From NCBI GenBank assembly GCA_964410015.1, contig CAYPFV010000143.1, forward strand, positions 1 through 8,518: a DNA stretch of 8,518 nucleotides. Reading direction: 5' to 3'. Shown one piece after another: positions 1-5,926 of this stretch; position 1 is the first letter of the stretch, and every line of letters begins with the position of its first letter. The notes under the pieces were generated by a model that was not told where the DNA came from, made no database searches, and was given only the letters and a program-made list of their open reading frames with translations. A program made the position numbers and the translations under genes. Source of the stretch: SKVR01 sp964410015. Lineage in GTDB: Bacteria; Bacteroidota; Bacteroidia; Bacteroidales; UBA7960.

Positions 1-31
1 ATCTGTGTAAATCTGTGTAATCTGTGGATAA
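1..31. repeat. Three phased ATCTGTG repeats ending in a DnaA-box sequence
   Basis: Two exact copies of the 10-mer ATCTGTGTAA (1-10, 11-20) are followed by TCTGTGGATAA (21-31). The last unit contains TGTGGATAA (23-31), which read on the minus strand is TTATCCACA, the consensus DnaA box. The first two units contain TGTGTAA, a partial match to the same motif. The spacing of about 10 bp would put the units on one face of the helix. From memory, short runs of the ATCTGTGTNNATCTGTGG type occur between genes in many Bacteroidota and other bacteria, so this may be a dispersed repeat rather than a functional DnaA site. The array may begin before the window. The bases from 32 to 196 show no gene and no clear promoter. 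Confidence 0.6.
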
Positions 32-196
32 TTTACTTTTCAGAGTGGACTCAAAAATAGTTTTTAAGAAGATCCTTTTGATCCACTTTACCTGAAATTA
101 TACCTGTTCTAATCCGGAAATATTTTATATGTTAATAAATAAAATGGCACGGATTTTGACATTTTGATGAATAACTCACCTCAAAATTCAAAAGAT

Positions 197-1645
197 ATGA
201 AAAATCTAATAATCCAGTTCGTTTTTGCTTTCCTGCTGATATTGGGAAACAGTACCCTGGCGCAGAACAATTCAAATGAATATCTTGGATTGCCAGGCGA
301 CAATCTGAATTTGTATGCCGTGATGGACATCTTTCGTGAATCGGAAACTCTCGAAGAATTTGAAAGACAGATCAATGATCCGGAAGCAATGATCAACAAT
401 CTTGATCTTAACGGCGACAACTACGTAGACTACATCATGGTTTACGACTATGTTGACGGTAACATTCACAATATCGTGCTTAGGGTTGCTCTTAATAAAA
501 ATGAGCAACAGGATGTGGCCGTTTTTATTGTAGAAAAGATGGGCGATAACTCAGTTCAGATTCAACTAATTGGTGACGAAGCTTTGTATGGTTCAGACTA
601 TATCATTGAACCAGCCTATGCCGAAAGACCAAATCCCGGATACAAAGGAACTCCAAGTCAATCGCAGAATACAAATGTTGTCTATACCACCTATTATGAG
701 GTTGCTACCTGGCCTGTGATTTTATATATCTCAAGACAGGTTTACCGGCCATGGCGTTCTGCATGGTACTACGGATACTATCCGTCTTACTGGCGTGCCT
801 GGAATCCTTACTATTATCATTATTATTATGGATATCATTATCATTGGCATACTCACTATTATGTTTATTATCGTCCTTCACGCCGCTATCGCTGTGATCA
901 TTACCACACGGTTTATCATACCCGTGTTCGTGAAGCTTCACCCCGGGTACATACGATGGTAAGAAACGGTGATTATGAGAAAACCTATACACGTCCTGAA
1001 AAAAGAAGTGAAGGAGAAAAACTATTTGCACAAAGGCATCCGGAAAGATATGAAACATCTAAAAGTAGTCATTCGCTAAACCGGGAAAATATTGAAGCAA
1101 TCCCCGCAGCAGCGAATCCTCAGCGAGAGAGCACCGACCAGGAGATGAAACGAACTTCTTCACCATCAGAAACTCAAAGGTCAGCTAGTAGAGATGAACC
1201 AAAGCAATATCAAAGACCTGATGTAAACAGAAGTAATGCCAGCAAAGGAAACGCTGTGAAGCAAACCAGCAGCAGACCAGCAGTTTCATCTGAACATAGT
1301 GAATCTAAAGTAAACTCAAAAAGCGAAAACAGAAGCCCAGCAGTTAAAAGTTCTTCAACTCCTACCCGGCAAACCAAAACAGCGCCTGATAAAAGAGTGA
1401 ACCGCTCAACACCAGAAAGAAATTCAGGTGTTAGGCAATCTTCGCCAAGAAAGTCTTCACCAGTTTATTCAAAGCCTGCCCGGCAGGAAAGTTCTGCACC
1501 AACGGTGAAAAATAAAAGACCTTCGTTCAGTGTTGGTTCTTCAGGCACCAATACCAGAAGTTCTGGTACTACTATAAAAAGAAACAACACTCAAAGCAAA
1601 TCGGGAAGCACACAGGAGAGCAACAGTAACTCAAGAAAAAGATAG
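197..1645 (+). CDS. Secreted protein of unknown function, Tyr/His-rich with basic disordered tail
   Basis: The function is not recognised. The chosen ATG at 197 gives 482 residues starting with a typical signal peptide (MKNLIIQFVFAFLLILGNSTLA, probable cut before QNN at residue 23). ATG at 167 or TTG at 164 would add 10 or 11 polar residues ahead of the signal, which is less likely. Residues 23-140 form the only globular-looking part and include DLNGDNYVD (70-78), which has the D-x-N-x-D-x-x-x-D spacing of an EF-hand or dockerin calcium loop. Residues 182-243 are extremely rich in Tyr, His and Trp, for example YYYHYYYGYHYHWH, with about 20 Tyr. Residues 290-482 are low-complexity Ser/Arg/Lys/Thr/Gln, basic and probably disordered. 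There is no C-terminal membrane anchor, LPXTG motif or recognisable secretion-sorting domain. Proteins with this architecture occur in Bacteroidota, usually annotated as hypothetical. It is a single gene on the plus strand with its own terminator. A periplasmic, envelope or extracellular location is inferred from the signal peptide; metal or calcium binding is only a suggestion. Confidence 0.85.
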   Translation: MKNLIIQFVFAFLLILGNSTLAQNNSNEYLGLPGDNLNLYAVMDIFRESETLEEFERQINDPEAMINNLDLNGDNYVDYIMVYDYVDGNIHNIVLRVALNKNEQQDVAVFIVEKMGDNSVQIQLIGDEALYGSDYIIEPAYAERPNPGYKGTPSQSQNTNVVYTTYYEVATWPVILYISRQVYRPWRSAWYYGYYPSYWRAWNPYYYHYYYGYHYHWHTHYYVYYRPSRRYRCDHYHTVYHTRVREASPRVHTMVRNGDYEKTYTRPEKRSEGEKLFAQRHPERYETSKSSHSLNRENIEAIPAAANPQRESTDQEMKRTSSPSETQRSASRDEPKQYQRPDVNRSNASKGNAVKQTSSRPAVSSEHSESKVNSKSENRSPAVKSSSTPTRQTKTAPDKRVNRSTPERNSGVRQSSPRKSSPVYSKPARQESSAPTVKNKRPSFSVGSSGTNTRSSGTTIKRNNTQSKSGSTQESNSNSRKR

Positions 1646-1701
1646 AGAGATCAGAAACAAATATTTTACCTGCCTTTGTGCTTCAAAATCACTTCTTTTA
1701 T

Positions 1702-1732
1702 GCAGCCCTTTTAATGAGGGCTGCGTTTTTTT
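1702..1732 (+). terminator. Rho-independent terminator after the Tyr/His-rich gene
   Basis: GCAGCCCT (1702-1709) pairs perfectly with AGGGCTGC (1717-1724) across a 7-base loop. A G and then seven T residues (1726-1732) follow. It lies 57 bases after the stop codon at 1645, so it is the natural end of that transcript. Confidence 0.9.
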
Positions 1733-1740
1733 ATAAAGAT

Positions 1741-1839
1741 TTAAAGTGATTGAATCTCTTGTTTTGACAAACCCGTCATTTCAACAATTTCGCGCAATGG
1801 TTTGCCTGAATCCTTGAGCAGTTTTGCTGTTTTGTGCAT
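1741..1839 (-). pseudogene. C-terminal fragment resembling PD-(D/E)XK nuclease-family transposase tail
   Basis: Read on the minus strand, this stretch encodes 32 residues ending in a TAA at 1743-1741. It contains LREIVEMTGLSKQEIQSL, a helix-turn-helix-like pattern (xxEIxxxTGLSxxEIxxL). From memory this matches the extreme C-terminus of Rpn-like PD-(D/E)XK nuclease-family transposases, which are common in Bacteroidota. Its reading frame is open back into the left end of the neighbouring insertion element, one base away, so the gene body has been lost or displaced. The DNA on the other side of the element (2732-2860) does not encode a recognisable N-terminal part. It is probably a dead remnant. 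The family call rests on one short motif and could be wrong. Confidence 0.4.
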
Positions 1840-1840
1840 T

Positions 1841-1853
1841 GGGTCACCCACCT
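1841..1853 (+). repeat. Left terminal inverted repeat of the IS remnant
   Basis: The sequence is GGGTCACCCACCT. Its first nine bases are themselves a palindrome around the central C. The last base overlaps the stop codon of the transposase remnant. It matches the right end at 2718-2731 after allowing one substitution and a one-base gap. Confidence 0.65.
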
Positions 1854-2706
1854 TAAAATTTCAGGTCAATTAGCGATTTTTGTAATTCGCTGACATTTAG
1901 CAGTTTGGTTTTTACTTCTTTTGGTTTGGGAAGAGTATACCTTAATTGTCTTATTTTTTTAATTTCTGCTATTGCTTTTTCTGGGGAAATGGTGATCTTG
2001 TTTACACGAAGAAGTCTTTCTGATTCTTTATATATTTTGTATGCTGTAAAACATATACCAATATGCGCCTCAATTCTACTTTTAAGTCTATGGTATATTG
2101 GTCTTATCCTTAAATCTGTTTTGGAAATGCGGAATGCCTTTTCCACCATCCAGAGTTGACTGTAATATTCAATGGTCATATTTTTAGAAAGTTTGGTGTT
2201 GGTTCCGAATCCCTTTAATCCATCCCATTGAGCATCCTTCTGGTATTTTTCATTGGAATTCCACTGATCTAAAAATGGATATATTGAATGTACGCTGATA
2301 TCTATATTTAAATGTTGCTTGAAGTAAGTAACAGTTTTTAATTTGCTATTAGGATTTACTAATCTACACAAAACCAGACTCATAAATAAATCGGGGCACC
2401 CACTTTCTGGAAACCCGATTTATTGATAAATTTTACCTAATACTAAATTGGCTCCAACAATCTGTAAATCTTGATTTGAGATACTACCTACGAAGTTTTC
2501 CACTGCCAAATCTTCGGGTTCTGTAAACATGGATGACATTCCTCTTATTCTCTCCAGTTATGTGTTTCAAGCATAAAGAGTAACTCTTCCTCACGCTGAG
2601 TCCTGGCACAACCAACAGTTTTTATAAGCTTGTTCTTTCGACCAACTTTGCTCAATATTTGAATACTGGTACTTCTACTGTTATTCCTCTTTTTGCGTAT
2701 AAACAT
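1853..2706 (-). pseudogene. IS1634-family DDE transposase, broken by frameshift, stop and internal deletion
   Basis: The gene starts at ATG 2706-2704 with MFIRKKRNNSRSTSIQIL, followed by VGCARTQREEELLF, typical of the N-terminus of Bacteroidota IS1634-type transposases. The frame then hits a TAA at 2547-2545. It continues in another frame (RGMSSMFTEPEDLAVENFVG, then QIVGANLVLGKIYQ), which implies one lost base near 2548-2556. A second in-frame TAA at 2422-2420 falls between KIYQ and IGF. Next comes CRLVNPNSKL and HSIYPFLDQWN. At about 2254-2263 the sequence jumps to the C-terminal part (KYQKDAQWDGLKGF). The missing middle should hold the first two catalytic Asp residues. The C-terminal block survives, with LWMVEKAFRISKTDLRIRP (catalytic Glu in VEKAFR) and the IYHRLKSRIEAH helix. 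Three independent lesions show that it is dead. Confidence 0.85.
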
Positions 2707-2717
2707 GGGGCAAAAAC

Positions 2718-2731
2718 AGGTCGGGTCACCC
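2718..2731 (-). repeat. Right terminal inverted repeat of the IS remnant
   Basis: Read inward on the minus strand the sequence is GGGTGACCCGACCT. It pairs with the left end at 1841-1853. The transposase start codon at 2706 lies 12 bases inside it. Confidence 0.65.
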
Positions 2732-2770
2732 AAAATTGCAAATTTAGAACCATAAATCTCTGATAATCAA

Positions 2771-2786
2771 ACCCAATTTTTTGGGT
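2771..2786. repeat. Perfect short hairpin between the IS and the terminator
   Basis: ACCCAA (2771-2776) and TTGGGT (2781-2786) pair perfectly around TTTT. On neither strand does a T-run follow it directly, so it is not a standard terminator by itself. It may contribute to stopping readthrough from the minus-strand genes, or be a scar in non-coding DNA. Confidence 0.4.
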
Positions 2787-2810
2787 GTCGTTGTGGTGCT
2801 CAAAACAGGA

Positions 2811-2841
2811 AAAGCAGAGAATAATAATTCTCTGCTTTTTT
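2811..2841 (-). terminator. Strong hairpin, probable terminator of the YceI lipoprotein gene
   Basis: A perfect 12-bp stem is formed by 2811-2822 and 2827-2838 around the loop AATA, with core GCAGAGAA/TTCTCTGC. The plus-strand side is followed by a T-run (2836-2841). On the minus strand the end of the stem provides four T residues followed by CC. The only nearby gene reading towards it is the lipoprotein gene, whose stop lies about 94 bases away on the minus strand, so that is the likely client. The T-run favours plus-strand transcripts, so it may work in both directions and also shield the lipoprotein gene from antisense readthrough out of the IS region. Confidence 0.65.
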
Positions 2842-2931
2842 ATTTCAGATATGTGCAATCCTGATTTTAATTTCTAAAAGGGAATAAAAAATATTAAGAG
2901 GTAATGCATATTCTTTTAGTTAGATTCCTAT

Positions 2932-3609
2932 TTATTTAGCAGCAAGATTTACCTTCAGATTTACATTGTCGCGGATCATGTTATCTCCCAGGTCATCGAA
3001 AAAGCTGCCACTTCCAAAACGCACATCATATTTGGCGCGGTCGAAATCAAAATCAGCAAATGCACTTACCTGATCACCAGATACGCTTATCCTTGCAGGA
3101 AAAGAAATACCATGAGTGATTTCCTTGATAGTGAGATTTCCGTTGATGGTGTAGTTTGCTTCTCCTTCTGCAGCGCCTTCAATAGGTTTAATGTTTGCCA
3201 TTTGGAAAGTTGCTTCGGGAAAAGTTGCCACAGAGAAAAAATCATCTGATTCCAAATGTCCTTTTAATCTGGCATTACTCTCGGGATCTTCAATGTCAAG
3301 AACACTAATACCGTTCATGTCAATGATGAAATTTCCTCCAACAGGCTGGTCATCAACCATATAAATCTCACCTGATTTGAGTTCAATAGTTCCGTTGTGT
3401 CCTGATCCGGTAACTTTTGTACCTTCCCATTCTAACGTGCTGCTGTTTATATCAACAGCTTTCACTACTGCATTTTCAGGCTTTTCACCTGGTTCAAGCG
3501 ATGCTGAAATTTCTGCAGCCTTGTCATTGGAACTACCACCGCAAGATGCTAAAATGAGCATTCCTGCCAATGTTCCGATTAAAAACTTGACCTTTTTCAT
3601 TTTTTTCAT
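2932..3609 (-). CDS. YceI-family lipoprotein
   Basis: The 225-residue product starts with a lipoprotein signal (basic MKKMKKVK, a hydrophobic stretch, then ILASC) with the lipidated Cys at residue 23, so it is predicted to be anchored in the envelope. A polar linker precedes a YceI-like domain of about residues 48-223. Recognisable family blocks are SGHNGTIELKSGEI (69-82), HLESDDFFSVATFPEATF (118-135), GNLTIKEITHGISFP (157-171) and DRAKYDVRFGSGSFFDDLGD (190-209). YceI proteins have a lipocalin-like barrel, and characterised members bind polyisoprenoids or similar lipids; the ligand and role here are unknown. ATG codons at 3609 and 3600 are both possible starts, and either leaves the signal intact. 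No clear Shine-Dalgarno sequence precedes them; the leader is A-rich. It lies 194 bp downstream of rarA on the same strand, so it probably has its own promoter, but I could not identify one with confidence. Confidence 0.92.
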   Translation of the reverse strand: MKKMKKVKFLIGTLAGMLILASCGGSSNDKAAEISASLEPGEKPENAVVKAVDINSSTLEWEGTKVTGSGHNGTIELKSGEIYMVDDQPVGGNFIIDMNGISVLDIEDPESNARLKGHLESDDFFSVATFPEATFQMANIKPIEGAAEGEANYTINGNLTIKEITHGISFPARISVSGDQVSAFADFDFDRAKYDVRFGSGSFFDDLGDNMIRDNVNLKVNLAAK

Positions 3610-3803
3610 TTTTGTTTTGTTTTTGTTAATTATTGTAAATAGATAAAATTCATTACTTCATGGATTTGTAGTAGGGATTTAAATTTTCAAATTCAAAACA
3701 AAAACAACAATCCAATGAAAATGTTTGAAGAAAAAAAAGTTTAGGGAATTGTACAAAGGGGAGCTTTAGGCGAAATTTTGATGTTTGCAATACTTTCTCA
3801 TTC

Positions 3804-5066
3804 TTAATAACCGTATTTACTTTTCCATAGTTTTCTAAGCCGTTCTCTCATTTCTTTTTCTCTTGGGTTGTTTCCTGGTTCAAAAAAGGTTGATCCTGCA
3901 ATTTTTTCAGGTAAGAACTCTTGTTCAACAAAGTTTCCGGGAAAGTCATGTGCATATTGGTAGTTTTTCCCATATCCGATCTGGTTCATCAGTTTTGTGG
4001 GAGCATTTCTGATGTGAAGGGGAACCGGGAGGTCTCCGGTAGTTTTAAGAGTTTTTTGTGCTTTGCCAATGGCAAGGTAAGATGCATTGCTTTTGACAGC
4101 GCATGCCAGGTAGGTGGTTATCTGGCTAAGTATAATCCTGGATTCGGGCATGCCGATAATACTTACTGCCTGAAAACCTTCGGTAGCCAACAGCAAGGCA
4201 TTTGGATTAGCATTTCCTATGTCTTCTGATGCCAGGATTACCAATCTTCTGGCAATGAATTTTGGGTCTTCTCCACCTTCAAGCATACGGGCAAGGTAAT
4301 AAACAGCTGCATTCGGATCGCTACCTCTTATAGATTTTATAAAGGCGGATATGATATCATAATGCATATCTGCGTTCTTGTCGTAAGCCGAAAGATTTTG
4401 TTGTATGACTTGCTGCACAATCTTATCAGTAATTACTATAGTTTTTTCCGGGTTTCCTGTTACTACCAGTTCAAGAGCATTCAACAATTTTCGGGCATCT
4501 CCCCCACTGATACGCAGCAGTGCATTATGCTCTTGGATACTAATCTTTTTTTGAAGAGACTTTTGAAGATATTTTTGTGCTTTTGCCAGCAGATCAAGGA
4601 GCTCTTTGGTTTCCAATCCTTTTAAAATATATACCTGACAGCGCGATAAAAGGGGTGAGATCACTTCAAAAGAGGGGTTTTCCGTTGTTGCACCTATCAG
4701 GGTGATTATCCCTTTTTCCACTGCACCCAACAAGGAATCCTGTTGCGATTTACTAAACCGGTGAATCTCATCTATAAACAGAATAGCATTCCCACCTGCT
4801 TTTTGTGCTGTATCTATTACCCCTCTTACTTCTTTCACTCCCGAGCTAATGGCGCTAAGGGTGAAAAACAATTTGTTTAACTCTTTAGAAATTAAGAATG
4901 CAAGGGTTGTTTTCCCCACACCCGGCGGTCCCCAGAGAATCATAGAGGGAATGTTGCCCGATTCAATACTTTTACGCAAAACAGCATTGTCTCCTACAAG
5001 ATGTTTCTGACCAAGGTAGTTTTCCAGTTTTTCGGGTCGTAAAATCTCTGCAAGAGGTTTGTTCAT
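3804..5066 (-). CDS. rarA: Replication-associated recombination protein A (AAA+ ATPase)
   Basis: This 420-residue cytoplasmic protein belongs to the RarA/MgsA/WRNIP1 family. These AAA+ ATPases are related to clamp loaders and act with single-strand-binding protein at stalled or gapped replication forks. The N-terminus has the family signature RPEKLENYLGQKHLVG (10-25). Walker A is GPPGVGKT (46-53), Walker B is LFIDEIHR (96-103), sensor 1 is GATTENPS (125-132), the likely arginine finger is Arg142 in LLSRCQ, and sensor 2 is GGDARKLLNALEL. The C-terminal tetramerisation region includes RGSDPNAAVYYLARMLEGGE and SEDIGNANP. Length and motifs are complete, so it should be functional. Its ATG lies 21 bases after the nadC stop, which suggests cotranscription with nadBC, although no shared function is evident. 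A weak GGGA lies about 7 bases upstream of the start. No hairpin terminator is visible after its stop. Confidence 0.97.
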   Translation of the reverse strand: MNKPLAEILRPEKLENYLGQKHLVGDNAVLRKSIESGNIPSMILWGPPGVGKTTLAFLISKELNKLFFTLSAISSGVKEVRGVIDTAQKAGGNAILFIDEIHRFSKSQQDSLLGAVEKGIITLIGATTENPSFEVISPLLSRCQVYILKGLETKELLDLLAKAQKYLQKSLQKKISIQEHNALLRISGGDARKLLNALELVVTGNPEKTIVITDKIVQQVIQQNLSAYDKNADMHYDIISAFIKSIRGSDPNAAVYYLARMLEGGEDPKFIARRLVILASEDIGNANPNALLLATEGFQAVSIIGMPESRIILSQITTYLACAVKSNASYLAIGKAQKTLKTTGDLPVPLHIRNAPTKLMNQIGYGKNYQYAHDFPGNFVEQEFLPEKIAGSTFFEPGNNPREKEMRERLRKLWKSKYGY

Positions 5067-5087
5067 AGTTTTTCCCGGGTTTGTGTA

Positions 5088-5924
5088 TTATTGTATATTT
5101 AAGCTCAAATCAAGTGATTTAACCGAGTGGGTAAGAGAACCCAGCGATATGACATCAACTCCTGTCTCTGCCACAGTTGCTATATTGGTCTCGTTTATAT
5201 CGCCGGATGCTTCCAATATACATTTATTTTTGTTTATTCTTACGATCTCTTTCATGGTTCTTATATTCATATTATCCAGCATGATAATGTCGGCACCCGC
5301 TTCTGTTGCTTCCAAAAATTCGTTCAGGTTGGTAACTTCAACTTCTATCCGGGATGTATGTGGAGTCATCTTTTTTGCCTTTTTTACAGCCTCGGTTATA
5401 CTTCCTACTGCCTTAATATGATTATCCTTGATCATAACAGCATCTGAAAGATTTAAACGATGGTTGAAACAACCACCCATAAGAACGGCATATTTCTCAA
5501 GCATGCGCAATCCCGGTGTTGTTTTTCGCGTATCTACAATTTTTGTATTGGTATCTTTTACCAGTTGACTGATTTTTTTCGCCTTAGTTGAAATACCCGA
5601 CATTCTTTGCAGAAAATTCAAAGCGGTTCTTTCTGCTTTCAGTATAGATATGAGTTTGCCTGATATCTCCAGGATATGCTCTCCCGGTTCTACTGTGTCG
5701 CTATCTTCTTTGTGTTTTTTAATGACAAGATGTTTGTCAACGGTGTTGAAAACCATTTCCGCCACATCAATTCCTGAGATTATTCCACTATCTTTTGCGG
5801 TTATGATTGCGTTACCCATTTTTTCAGCGGGTACGAGCAAATCGCTGGTTATGTCAATGTAGGGAACATCTTCGGCAAGTGCCCTTTCTATGAGATTTGC
5901 GAGTGTTACAAAATTGATCATCAT
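5088..5924 (-). CDS. nadC: Nicotinate-nucleotide pyrophosphorylase (quinolinate phosphoribosyltransferase, carboxylating)
   Basis: The enzyme converts quinolinate and phosphoribosyl pyrophosphate to nicotinate mononucleotide, CO2 and pyrophosphate, the last dedicated step of de novo NAD synthesis from aspartate. It is cytoplasmic and, in known relatives, a dimer or hexamer. At 278 residues it has the normal family length. Visible motifs are the N-terminal ALAEDVPYIDITSDLL (15-30), ERTALNFLQRMSGIST (98-113), DTRKTTPGLR (131-140), NHRLNLSDAVMIKDNH (154-169), EVEV (194-197), IMLDN (214-218), EASGDI (238-243) and SLGSLTHS (260-267). These cover the substrate-binding Arg, His and Lys residues and the phosphate-binding loop. 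Two adjacent ATG codons (5924 and 5921) could serve as the start. The first lies only 2 bases after the nadB stop, so translation is probably coupled to nadB. Confidence 0.98.
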   Translation of the reverse strand: MMINFVTLANLIERALAEDVPYIDITSDLLVPAEKMGNAIITAKDSGIISGIDVAEMVFNTVDKHLVIKKHKEDSDTVEPGEHILEISGKLISILKAERTALNFLQRMSGISTKAKKISQLVKDTNTKIVDTRKTTPGLRMLEKYAVLMGGCFNHRLNLSDAVMIKDNHIKAVGSITEAVKKAKKMTPHTSRIEVEVTNLNEFLEATEAGADIIMLDNMNIRTMKEIVRINKNKCILEASGDINETNIATVAETGVDVISLGSLTHSVKSLDLSLNIQ

Positions 5925-5926
5925 TT

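Larger units (their letters stand above)
1841..2731 (-). mobile_element. Internally deleted IS1634-type insertion sequence
   Basis: The element is 891 bp long and bounded by related ends. Reading inward, the left end is GGGTCACCCACCT and the right end is GGGTGACCCGACCT; these match apart from one substitution and one inserted base. It carries a single broken transposase gene on the minus strand that starts 25 bases inside the right end and stops 12 bases inside the left end, the usual tight packing of an IS. Intact IS1634-family elements carry a transposase of about 500-550 codons, so roughly half of this one is missing. I found no convincing direct repeat of target DNA: the left flank is TTTGTGCATT and the right flank is AAAATTGCAA. 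It cannot move by itself. It might be moved in trans if a full relative is present, because both ends survive. Confidence 0.75.

Noticed and set aside
1..31. CRISPR-like array
   Set aside because: The units are about 10 bp and directly adjacent with no spacers, and there are no cas genes nearby.
705..1058. Long minus-strand open frame opposite the Tyr/His-rich gene
   Set aside because: Its Asp/Asn/His-rich product is just the antisense reading of the TAT/CAT-type codons of the Tyr/His block, with no motif of its own.
1905..2159. Plus-strand open frame of 84 codons with hydrophobic stretches
   Set aside because: It is antisense to the conserved C-terminal part of the transposase remnant, which explains the sequence better.
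2652..2858. Minus-strand open frame of 68 codons spanning the IS right end
   Set aside because: It crosses the IS boundary and the strong hairpin at 2811-2838, shows no family motif, and lies out of frame with the real transposase start at 2706.
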